A DNA stretch of 64,000 nucleotides from Pandoraea apista (GTDB taxonomy: Bacteria > Pseudomonadota > Gammaproteobacteria > Burkholderiales > Burkholderiaceae): assembly GCF_001465595.2 (NCBI RefSeq), contig NZ_CP013481.2, positions 2,232,001-2,296,000 of the forward strand, in the 5' to 3' direction. Made by a program: the position numbers and the translations under genes. The notes under the pieces were generated by a model that was not told the DNA's origin, did not search any database, and saw only the letters and a list, made by a program, of their open reading frames with translations. Below, one piece after another: positions 57,536 to 64,000 of this stretch (positions are counted from its first letter, which is position 1; the number at the start of each line of letters is the position of its first letter).

Positions 57536-57808
57536 ATGCCGGATATCAATCACCAGTCCGATCCGGTCAAACGTGCCCGCCTTCGCTGGCGGGCACGCCG
57601 CGGTTTGCTGGAAAACGACCTCATCCTCGAGCGATTCTTCGCAAAGTACGAAGCGTCGATGACCGACGAGGATGTGGGCGCCCTCACAAAGCTGCTCGAC
57701 TTGAGCGACAACGATTTGATGGATCTGCTGCTAGCGCGTAAAGAGCCCGAGGCGGATCTGGACGGGCCGGACGTGCAGCGCCTGCTGGCGCTTTTGCGTG
57801 CCGTGTAG
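57536..57808 (+). CDS. sdhE: succinate dehydrogenase FAD assembly factor SdhE
   Basis: A 90-residue protein of the SdhE/Sdh5 family (YgfY, DUF339). The signature RWRARRGLLENDLILERFF contains the RGxxE motif needed to bind SdhA and promote covalent FAD attachment. The rest forms the small helical bundle (EDVGALTKLLDLSDNDLMDLLLA). Its position inside the sdh operon agrees with this role. gltA starts 29 bp after its stop. Confidence 0.93.
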   Translation: MPDINHQSDPVKRARLRWRARRGLLENDLILERFFAKYEASMTDEDVGALTKLLDLSDNDLMDLLLARKEPEADLDGPDVQRLLALLRAV

Positions 57809-57837
57809 GGGTTTAAGTATTTTTTTGAGGAAGCGAT

Positions 57838-59139
57838 ATGACTCCGTCTGATGTTAAAGCCACCCTATCTTTCTCTGACGGTTCGCCCAGCGTCGAACTG
57901 CCGATCTATCAGGGAACGATGGGCCCGGATGTAATCGACATCCGCAAGCTGTACGGCCAGAGCGGCAAGTTCACGTACGACCCGGGCTTTATGTCGACGG
58001 CGTCGTGCAATTCCGCCATCACCTACATCGATGGCGACAAGGGCGAACTGCTGTACCGCGGTTACCCGATCGAGCAGTTGGCGACCAACTGCGACTTCCT
58101 CGAGACCTCGTATCTGTTGCTCAAGGGCGAGCTGCCCAACGCACAACAGAAGGAAGAGTTCGTCAAGACCGTGACCCGCCACACGATGGTGCACGAGCAG
58201 ATGAACTTCTTCTTCCGTGGTTTCCGTCGCGATGCCCACCCGATGGCTGTATTGACCGGCTCGGTCGGCGCACTGTCGGCGTTCTATCACGACTCGCTGG
58301 ATATCAACAATCCGACGCACCGCGAAGTCTCGGCGATTCGCCTGATCGCCAAGCTGCCGACGCTTGTGGCCATGGCATACAAGTACAGCATCGGTCAGCC
58401 GTTCGTGTACCCGCGCAACGACCTGTCGTACAGCGCGAACTTCATGCGCATGATGTTCGCCAACCCGTGCGAAGAGTACGAAGTGAACGACGTGCTGGTG
58501 CGCGCGCTCGACCGTATTCTGATTCTGCACGCCGATCACGAACAGAACGCGTCGACGTCGACCGTGCGTCTGGCCGGCTCGTCGGGTGCGAATCCGTTCG
58601 CCTGTATCGCTGCCGGTATCGCATGTCTGTGGGGCCCGGCGCACGGTGGTGCGAACGAAGCTGCGCTGAACATGCTCGAGCAGATCGGTTCGCCGGAGAA
58701 CATTCCCGAGTTCATCAAGCAGGTGAAGGACAAGAATTCGGGCGTGAAGCTCATGGGCTTCGGTCACCGCGTGTACAAGAACTACGACCCGCGTGCCAAG
58801 CTCATGCGTGAGACGTGCTACGAGGTGCTCAACGAACTCGGCCTGCACGACGACCCGCTGTTCAAGCTGGCAATGCAGCTCGAGAAGATCGCCCTGGAAG
58901 ACGAGTACTTCGTGTCGCGCAAGCTGTACCCGAACGTCGACTTCTACTCGGGTATCGTTCAGCGTGCACTGGGCATCCCGACGTCGATGTTCACCTGCAT
59001 CTTCGCTCTGGCCCGTACCGTGGGCTGGATCGCGCAGTGGAACGAAATGATCGGCGAGCCGGATCAGAAGATCGGCCGTCCGCGTCAGTTGTTCATCGGC
59101 CACACGCCGCGCGACGTCGCGTCCATCGACAAGCGTTAA
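57838..59139 (+). CDS. gltA: citrate synthase
   Basis: A 433-residue type II (hexameric) citrate synthase that condenses acetyl-CoA and oxaloacetate. Typical regions are [32 protein letters not shown], the catalytic His in [35 protein letters not shown] and the catalytic Asp in [18 protein letters not shown]. The ATG follows GAGGAAGCG. It is the last gene of the sdh cluster and is followed by a region with four inverted repeats. Confidence 0.97.
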   Translation: MTPSDVKATLSFSDGSPSVELPIYQGTMGPDVIDIRKLYGQSGKFTYDPGFMSTASCNSAITYIDGDKGELLYRGYPIEQLATNCDFLETSYLLLKGELPNAQQKEEFVKTVTRHTMVHEQMNFFFRGFRRDAHPMAVLTGSVGALSAFYHDSLDINNPTHREVSAIRLIAKLPTLVAMAYKYSIGQPFVYPRNDLSYSANFMRMMFANPCEEYEVNDVLVRALDRILILHADHEQNASTSTVRLAGSSGANPFACIAAGIACLWGPAHGGANEAALNMLEQIGSPENIPEFIKQVKDKNSGVKLMGFGHRVYKNYDPRAKLMRETCYEVLNELGLHDDPLFKLAMQLEKIALEDEYFVSRKLYPNVDFYSGIVQRALGIPTSMFTCIFALARTVGWIAQWNEMIGEPDQKIGRPRQLFIGHTPRDVASIDKR

Positions 59140-59153
59140 GCCTGTCGAGGCGT

Positions 59154-59325
59154 CCGGCACGGCCCCCGCTTGCCGTGCCGGCACCGCAACCTTGCCGAAA
59201 CGGCAAGGCGGTGCGGCCCGCAACGAGCCCTCGTTGCGCTATATTCGAAGCCACGGCACAAGCTGCCGTGATTCGCACAAATCCCCGGTTGATCGTGCGT
59301 TTACCGCCCGGTTTGCCGGGGATTT
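59154..59325 (+). other. cluster of hairpins after gltA
   Basis: Four inverted repeats follow the gltA stop: 59154-59163 with 59172-59181 (10 bp, perfect), 59190-59197 with 59201-59208 (8 bp, loop AAA), 59252-59258 with 59264-59270 (7 bp), and 59279-59288 with 59316-59325 (10 bp, loop 27 nt). None has a strong U tract. They may end the gltA transcript, or form part of a small RNA or of the leuC leader. Confidence 0.6.
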
Positions 59326-59370
59326 CGTATTCCGCCGGCGCGAAAGCGCTATGGCATAATCAAAAGTTCC

Positions 59371-59397
59371 CAGAACGATTTTTGTTCTCAGAACGAT
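59371..59397. promoter_or_regulatory. AGAAC/GTTCT alternating repeats upstream of leuC
   Basis: CAGAACGAT occurs twice (59371-59379 and 59389-59397, 18 bp apart), and between them GTTCT pairs with both AGAAC elements, so the block reads AGAAC, GTTCT, AGAAC. It lies 22-49 bp before the leuC start, with a CATAAT hexamer (59355-59360) just upstream as a possible -10 box. A regulatory role is inferred from position. Confidence 0.4.
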
Positions 59398-59419
59398 AAT
59401 TTAGCCCCGCGTTTTTATC

Positions 59420-60829
59420 ATGGCCAAGACGCTGTATGACAAATTGTGGGATGCACATGTCGTGCATACCGAGGACGATGGCACTACGTTGCTCTACATC
59501 GACCGTCACCTGTTGCACGAGGTGACCAGTCCGCAGGCGTTCGAGGGGCTAAAACTCGCGCAGCGTCCGGTCTGGCGTCTTTCGGCCAATCTGGCGGTGT
59601 CGGACCACAACGTGCCGACGACCGATCGTACGCAAGGTATTGCCGACCCGATTTCGCGTTTGCAGGTCGACACGCTCGACGCCAACTGCGACAGCTTCGG
59701 CATCACCCAATTCAAGATGAACGATCTCCGTCAGGGCATCGTGCACGTGATCGGCCCGGAGCAGGGCGCCACGTTGCCGGGCATGACGGTGGTTTGCGGC
59801 GACTCGCATACCTCGACGCATGGCGCGTTTGGCGCGCTGGCGTTCGGCATCGGCACGTCGGAAGTCGAGCACACGCTCGCCACGCAGACGTTGCTGATGA
59901 AAAAGAGCAAGAACATGCTCGTGAAGGTCGAAGGCACGCTGCCGCGAGGCTGTTCCGCCAAGGACATCGTGCTGGCGGTCATCGGTCGCATCGGCACGGC
60001 GGGCGGTACGGGCTACACGATCGAGTTCGCCGGTTCGGCCATTCGCTCGCTCACGATGGAAGGCCGCATGACGGTGTGCAATATGGCCATCGAGGCGGGC
60101 GCACGCGCCGGTCTGGTGGCCGTGGACGACACCACGATCAACTACGTGAAGGGCCGTCCGTTCGCGCCCACGGGCGTGGAATTCCAGCAGGCAGAAGCCT
60201 ACTGGCGTACGTTCCACACCGACCCGGGCGCCGAGTTCGACCACGTGGTCGAGATCGACGCGAATACGCTGCGTCCGCAGGTGAGCTGGGGAACGTCGCC
60301 CGAAATGGTCGTGAGCATCGAAGACCGCGTGCCCGATCCCGAGAAGGAAAAAGACCCGGTCAAGCGCAGTGCGATGGAGCGTGCGCTCGAGTACATGGCG
60401 CTCACGCCGGATACCCCGATGTCGAGCATCAATGTCGACAAGGTTTTCATCGGCTCGTGCACCAACTCGCGCATTGAAGACATTCGTGCCGCCGCTTACG
60501 TCGTGAAGAAGCTTGGCCGCCGTGTGGCGTCTAATGTGCGCCTGGCGATGGTGGTGCCGGGCTCTGGCCTCGTGAAGCATCAGGCCGAGCAGGAAGGGCT
60601 GGATCAGGTCTTCAAGGCCGCAGGCTTCGAATGGCGCGAGCCGGGCTGCTCGATGTGTCTGGCGATGAACGCCGACCGTCTGGAGCCGGGCGAGCGTTGT
60701 GCGTCGACCTCGAACCGCAACTTCGAAGGCCGTCAGGGCGCAGGAGGGCGTACGCACCTCGTAAGCCCGGCAATGGCTGCTGCGGCCGCCATTGAAGGTC
60801 ATTTCGTCGACGTGCGACGCCTCGTCTGA
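59420..60829 (+). CDS. leuC: 3-isopropylmalate dehydratase large subunit
   Basis: A 469-residue aconitase-fold subunit of isopropylmalate isomerase in leucine biosynthesis; it works with LeuD. The cluster cysteines are in [14 protein letters not shown] (near residue 350) and [22 protein letters not shown] (near 410-415). Other family regions are [24 protein letters not shown] and [19 protein letters not shown]. It is separated from leuD by a small lipoprotein gene. Confidence 0.97.
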   Translation: MAKTLYDKLWDAHVVHTEDDGTTLLYIDRHLLHEVTSPQAFEGLKLAQRPVWRLSANLAVSDHNVPTTDRTQGIADPISRLQVDTLDANCDSFGITQFKMNDLRQGIVHVIGPEQGATLPGMTVVCGDSHTSTHGAFGALAFGIGTSEVEHTLATQTLLMKKSKNMLVKVEGTLPRGCSAKDIVLAVIGRIGTAGGTGYTIEFAGSAIRSLTMEGRMTVCNMAIEAGARAGLVAVDDTTINYVKGRPFAPTGVEFQQAEAYWRTFHTDPGAEFDHVVEIDANTLRPQVSWGTSPEMVVSIEDRVPDPEKEKDPVKRSAMERALEYMALTPDTPMSSINVDKVFIGSCTNSRIEDIRAAAYVVKKLGRRVASNVRLAMVVPGSGLVKHQAEQEGLDQVFKAAGFEWREPGCSMCLAMNADRLEPGERCASTSNRNFEGRQGAGGRTHLVSPAMAAAAAIEGHFVDVRRLV

Positions 60830-60883
60830 CGCTTTAGCATCGGTTTAGCCGTCGTTTGACATCGTTTTTGAAAGAGAAAAATC

Positions 60884-61012
60884 ATGAAGAAACTGTGGAT
60901 GCTGATCGGTGCGGTGCTGGTGTTGGGTGTGGCGGGTTGCAACACGATGGCAGGCCTAGGCAAGGATACCCAAGCCGCCGGCTCGGCTCTCGAGAACGCC
61001 GCGAAGAAGTGA
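60884..61012 (+). CDS. entericidin-like small lipoprotein
   Basis: A 42-residue lipoprotein precursor. The N-terminal signal (MKKLWMLIGAVLVLGVAGC) ends in a lipobox VAGC, with the lipidated Cys at position 19; the mature peptide is about 24 residues and contains QAAGSALENAAKK, the pattern of entericidins A/B. An AAAGAGAAA segment 5-8 nt before the ATG may act as ribosome-binding site. It lies between leuC and leuD in the leu operon. Entericidins in E. coli form a toxin-antidote-like lipoprotein pair; here only one copy is seen, and its role is unknown. Confidence 0.82.
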   Translation: MKKLWMLIGAVLVLGVAGCNTMAGLGKDTQAAGSALENAAKK

Positions 61013-61132
61013 TGCGACGGTGCGTGTCGCCGGGGTTGTTGCCCTGTGCACGCACCCACGAAATTTCCGGCTTCGACGGCCCTGGTGTTCCGGGCTGGCC
61101 GCAGCCGAACTGTTTTGATCAGGTGGTTTGTG

Positions 61133-61783
61133 ATGGAAAAATTTACCGTCCATACGGGGTTGGTGGCACCGCTGGATCGCGAAAATGTCGATACCGACGC
61201 GATCATCCCCAAGCAATTCCTGAAGTCGATCAAGCGTACGGGCTTCGGCCAGAACCTGTTCGACGAGTGGCGCTATCTCGATGTCGGTCAACCGGGGCAG
61301 GATTGCAGCACGCGTCCGCTCAACCCGAACTTCGTGCTGAACCAGCCGCGATATCAGGGCGCGACGATTCTGCTCGCCCGCAAGAATTTCGGCTGCGGCA
61401 GCTCGCGTGAGCACGCGCCGTGGGCGTTGCAGCAATACGGCTTCCGTGCCGTGATTGCGCCGAGCTTTGCCGACATCTTCTTCAACAACTGCTACAAGAA
61501 CGGGCTGCTGCCGATCGCGCTGTCCGAGTTGCAGGTCGACCATCTGTTCAACGAAACGGCGGCGTTCAACGGTTACCAGTTGACGATCGATCTGGACAAG
61601 CAGGTCGTGTTGACGTCTGATGGCCGGGGCTACGAGTTCGACATCGCGCCGTTCCGCAAGTACTGCATGATGAACGGTTTCGACGACATTGGCCTGACGC
61701 TGCGTCACGCCGACAAGATTCGCGCCTACGAGGCCGAGCGGCTCGCGAAACAGCCGTGGCTGGCAACGCGTCTGCCGGGCTGA
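61133..61783 (+). CDS. leuD: 3-isopropylmalate dehydratase small subunit
   Basis: A 216-residue swivelling-domain partner of LeuC. Features are [28 protein letters not shown] at the N terminus and the substrate-binding [15 protein letters not shown]. The ATG at this position gives the family start; an open frame upstream passes through the spacer without support. It follows the entericidin-like gene by 120 bp and precedes leuB by 35 bp. Confidence 0.96.
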   Translation: MEKFTVHTGLVAPLDRENVDTDAIIPKQFLKSIKRTGFGQNLFDEWRYLDVGQPGQDCSTRPLNPNFVLNQPRYQGATILLARKNFGCGSSREHAPWALQQYGFRAVIAPSFADIFFNNCYKNGLLPIALSELQVDHLFNETAAFNGYQLTIDLDKQVVLTSDGRGYEFDIAPFRKYCMMNGFDDIGLTLRHADKIRAYEAERLAKQPWLATRLPG

Positions 61784-61818
61784 GTCCAGGGCATATTGGG
61801 CGCCAATAAGGAGATTGC

Positions 61819-62886
61819 ATGAAAATCGCTGTGTTGCCGGGTGACGGCATTGGTCCGGAAATCGTGACGGAAGCCGTCAATGTGCTGAACGCACTTGGCG
61901 AAAAGTTCGAGCTGGAAGAGGCGCCCGTCGGCGGCGCCGGTTATGAGGCGGCGGGTCATCCGCTGCCGGAGGCCACGCTGAAGCTGGCGAAGGAAGCGGA
62001 CGCCATTCTGTTCGGCGCCGTGGGTGACTGGAAGTACGACTCGCTTGAGCGTGCGCTGCGTCCCGAGCAGGCGATTCTGGGGCTGCGCAAGCATCTCCAG
62101 TTGTTCGCCAACTTCCGTCCGGCCATTCTTTACAAGGAACTGGCCGACGCGTCGAGCCTGAAGCCGGAAATCGTGGCAGGGTTGGATATCCTGATCATTC
62201 GCGAGCTGAACGGCGATATCTACTTCGGTCAGCCGAAGGGTTTCCGTCAGTCGCCGGATGGTGCTTTCGAGGGCGCGCGCGAAGGTTTTGATACCATGCG
62301 CTATAGCGTGCCCGAAGTGGAGCGTATCGCGCACGTCGCGTTTCAGGCGGCAGCCAAGCGCGGCAAGCGTTTGTGCTCTGTCGACAAGGCCAACGTGCTC
62401 GAAACGTCGCAACTGTGGCGTGACACGATGATCGAGGTCGCGAAGCAGTATCCGAAGGTCGAACTGTCGCATATGTATGTCGATAACGCTGCGATGCAAC
62501 TGGTCAAGGCGCCGAAGAACTTCGACGTGGTGGTGACTGGCAACATGTTCGGCGATATTCTCTCGGATGAGGCGGCGATGCTTACGGGGTCGATCGGTAT
62601 GCTGCCGTCGGCGTCGCTCGATGCCAACAACAAGGGGCTGTACGAACCGTCGCATGGTTCGGCACCCGATATCGCCGGTAAGGGCGTGGCCAATCCGTTG
62701 GCAACGATCCTTTCGGCGGCCATGATGCTGCGTTATACGCTCGGCCGTGCGGAACAGGCCGATCGTGTGGAGGCGGCAGTGAAGAAGGTGCTGGCGCAAG
62801 GGTTGCGCACGCCCGACATCTGGCAGGAAGGCGCGACCAAGGTCGGTACGCGCGAAATGGGCGCGGCGGTAGTCGCCGCGCTATAA
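61819..62886 (+). CDS. leuB: 3-isopropylmalate dehydrogenase
   Basis: A 355-residue NAD-dependent beta-decarboxylating dehydrogenase of leucine biosynthesis. It has [19 protein letters not shown], the substrate-binding [21 protein letters not shown] and [14 protein letters not shown] segments, Lys in [14 protein letters not shown], the metal-binding [15 protein letters not shown], and the NAD-binding [23 protein letters not shown] ribosome-binding site stands 7 nt before the ATG. asd follows after 60 bp. Confidence 0.97.
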   Translation: MKIAVLPGDGIGPEIVTEAVNVLNALGEKFELEEAPVGGAGYEAAGHPLPEATLKLAKEADAILFGAVGDWKYDSLERALRPEQAILGLRKHLQLFANFRPAILYKELADASSLKPEIVAGLDILIIRELNGDIYFGQPKGFRQSPDGAFEGAREGFDTMRYSVPEVERIAHVAFQAAAKRGKRLCSVDKANVLETSQLWRDTMIEVAKQYPKVELSHMYVDNAAMQLVKAPKNFDVVVTGNMFGDILSDEAAMLTGSIGMLPSASLDANNKGLYEPSHGSAPDIAGKGVANPLATILSAAMMLRYTLGRAEQADRVEAAVKKVLAQGLRTPDIWQEGATKVGTREMGAAVVAAL

Positions 62887-62893
62887 CGTTGAC

Positions 62894-62913
62894 GGGGCGT
62901 CGTGAGACGCCCC
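62894..62913 (+). other. hairpin with GTGA loop between leuB and asd
   Basis: A perfect 8-bp stem (GGGGCGTC at 62894-62901, GACGCCCC at 62906-62913) closed by the GNRA-type tetraloop GTGA. There is no U tract, so it is more likely a stability or processing element than a terminator. Confidence 0.55.
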
Positions 62914-62946
62914 TCGGCGCAATTGCAACGATAAGAGAGTGGATAA

Positions 62947-64000
62947 ATGAAAACCGTAGGTCTGGTAGGTTGGCGGGGCATGGTCGGTTCGGTTCTGATG
63001 CAGCGCATGCAGCAGGAGAACGACTTTGCTTTGATCGAGCCGGTGTTTTTCAGCACCAGCAACGCGGGCGGCAAAGCCCCGTCGATGGCGAAGAACGAGA
63101 CTTCGCTGAAAGACGCCAATGATGTCAACGAGCTGAAAAAATGCGACATCATCATTACCTGCCAGGGCGGTGACTACACAACCGAGATCTTCCCGAAGCT
63201 GCGTGCTGCGGGCTGGAACGGCTATTGGATCGACGCGGCCTCGACGCTGCGCATGAACGACGAAGCCATCATCGTTCTCGATCCGGTCAATCTCGACGTG
63301 ATCAAGAATTCGCTGACGAAGGGCACCAAGAACTTCATCGGCGGCAATTGCACCGTGAGCTGTATGCTGATGGGTCTGGGCGGTCTGTTCCAGCACGGCC
63401 TGGTCGACTGGATGACGTCCATGACGTATCAGGCAGCATCGGGCGGCGGTGCACAGCACATGCGCGAGCTGCTTACGCAATTCGGCAGCATCAATGCCGA
63501 AGTCAAGTCGCTGCTGGACGATCCGCACGCGGCGATTCTCGAGATCGACCGTAAGGTGCTTGCCAAGCAACACGCGCTCACCGCCGAAGAAACCAAGCAA
63601 TTCGGCGTGCCGCTGGGCGGCAACCTGATTCCGTGGATCGACAAGGATCTGGGCAACGGCCAGTCGAAGGAAGAATGGAAGGGCGGCGCCGAGACCAACA
63701 AGATTCTGGGTCTGGGCGACGGGTTCCCCGGCACGCGCGCCATTCCGGTGGACGGTCTGTGCGTGCGTATTGGCGCGATGCGCTGCCACAGCCAGGCGCT
63801 GACCATCAAGCTTACGAAGGATGTGCCGTTAGATGAACTGACCGACATCATTGGCCAGGCTAATGATTGGGTAAAGGTGGTGCCGAACACGCGTGAGGCG
63901 TCGATGAAGGATTTGACGCCCGCCGCCGTGACCGGCACGATGAGCATTCCGGTGGGTCGCTTGCGCAAGATGTCGATGGGTCCTGAGTACCTGTCGGCCT
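62947..64000 (+). CDS. asd: aspartate-semialdehyde dehydrogenase (partial, runs off window)
   Basis: The first 351 residues of an NADPH-dependent enzyme that makes aspartate semialdehyde, the branch point to lysine, methionine, threonine and cell-wall diaminopimelate. Residues [20 protein letters not shown] form the nucleotide-binding loop, [15 protein letters not shown] contains the catalytic Cys, and [19 protein letters not shown] contains the catalytic His. The stop codon lies beyond the right edge; the family is about 370-375 residues, so only some 20 residues are missing. It follows leuB by 60 bp and is probably co-transcribed. Confidence 0.95.
   Translation, partial: MKTVGLVGWRGMVGSVLMQRMQQENDFALIEPVFFSTSNAGGKAPSMAKNETSLKDANDVNELKKCDIIITCQGGDYTTEIFPKLRAAGWNGYWIDAASTLRMNDEAIIVLDPVNLDVIKNSLTKGTKNFIGGNCTVSCMLMGLGGLFQHGLVDWMTSMTYQAASGGGAQHMRELLTQFGSINAEVKSLLDDPHAAILEIDRKVLAKQHALTAEETKQFGVPLGGNLIPWIDKDLGNGQSKEEWKGGAETNKILGLGDGFPGTRAIPVDGLCVRIGAMRCHSQALTIKLTKDVPLDELTDIIGQANDWVKVVPNTREASMKDLTPAAVTGTMSIPVGRLRKMSMGPEYLSA

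Noticed and set aside
54640..57549. 969-residue antisense frame opposite sdhD, sdhA and sdhB
   Set aside because: A shadow of three well-conserved genes; no domain and no promoter evidence.

Overview
The window looks like an ordinary stretch of core chromosome from a GC-rich betaproteobacterium of the family Burkholderiaceae, most likely Pandoraea or a close relative. This rests on three things: the high-GC codon use, the gene order (slyD near mutS; nuoABCDEFGHIJKLMN followed by a DUF2818 gene and a Nudix gene; mdh beside a GntR regulator and sdhCDAB-sdhE-gltA; then leuC-entericidin-leuD-leuB-asd), and the character of the hypothetical genes (DUF2863, DUF1178, BspC-like). The genus is an inference; no 16S gene or database search was available.

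Layout. 0.2-6.4 kb: an L16 hydroxylase-like cupin protein (minus strand), slyD, a degenerate metallophosphoesterase and mutS. 6.7-9.3 kb: a membrane-bound GGDEF diguanylate cyclase and a small LuxR-type HTH protein. 9.7-12.4 kb: quinone oxidoreductase, tpiA, secG and a tRNA-Leu(GAG) with its own promoter and terminator. 12.5-27.7 kb: the complete 14-gene complex I operon with a DUF2818 membrane gene at its end, closed by a strong terminator. 27.7-31 kb: Nudix hydrolase, DUF1178, MaoC-like dehydratase, tandem UPF0339 protein and a YfcG-type GST. 31.1-36.9 kb: a minus-strand acyl-CoA catabolic cluster (3-hydroxyacyl-CoA dehydrogenase, enoyl-CoA hydratase, histidine phosphatase, APH-like phosphotransferase, acyl-CoA dehydrogenase) with a TetR-type palindrome upstream but no TetR gene beside it. 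37.4-47.7 kb: assorted single genes (GST, aminotransferase, PIN protein, yaaA, M14 carboxypeptidase, BspC-like protein, TrmB-like methyltransferase, DUF2863) ending in a DNA alkylation-repair pair (Ada/AraC/AlkA fusion plus Ogt). 47.9-59.1 kb: TCA-cycle genes acnA, mdh, a GntR/UTRA regulator, sdhCDAB, sdhE and gltA. 59.4 kb to the end: leucine biosynthesis (leuC, a small entericidin-like lipoprotein gene, leuD, leuB) and the start of asd, which runs off the window.

Functionally the window centres on respiration and central metabolism: the TCA cycle supplies NADH to complex I and succinate to complex II, the acyl-CoA cluster supplies acetyl-CoA and reducing equivalents, and the leuCDB-asd block draws on the same precursors. 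I saw no prophage, insertion sequence, CRISPR array, secretion system or obvious transferred island, and I do not claim a new multi-gene system. The observations most worth a second look are small: a 20-bp perfect palindrome between mdh and the GntR gene, a hexanucleotide repeat that forms the tail of the TrmB-like gene, the metallophosphoesterase with altered metal-site motifs, the orphan TetR-type operator, a 19-bp inverted repeat upstream of the BspC-like gene, hairpins inside the nuo operon and after gltA, and a 42-residue lipoprotein gene inside the leu operon.
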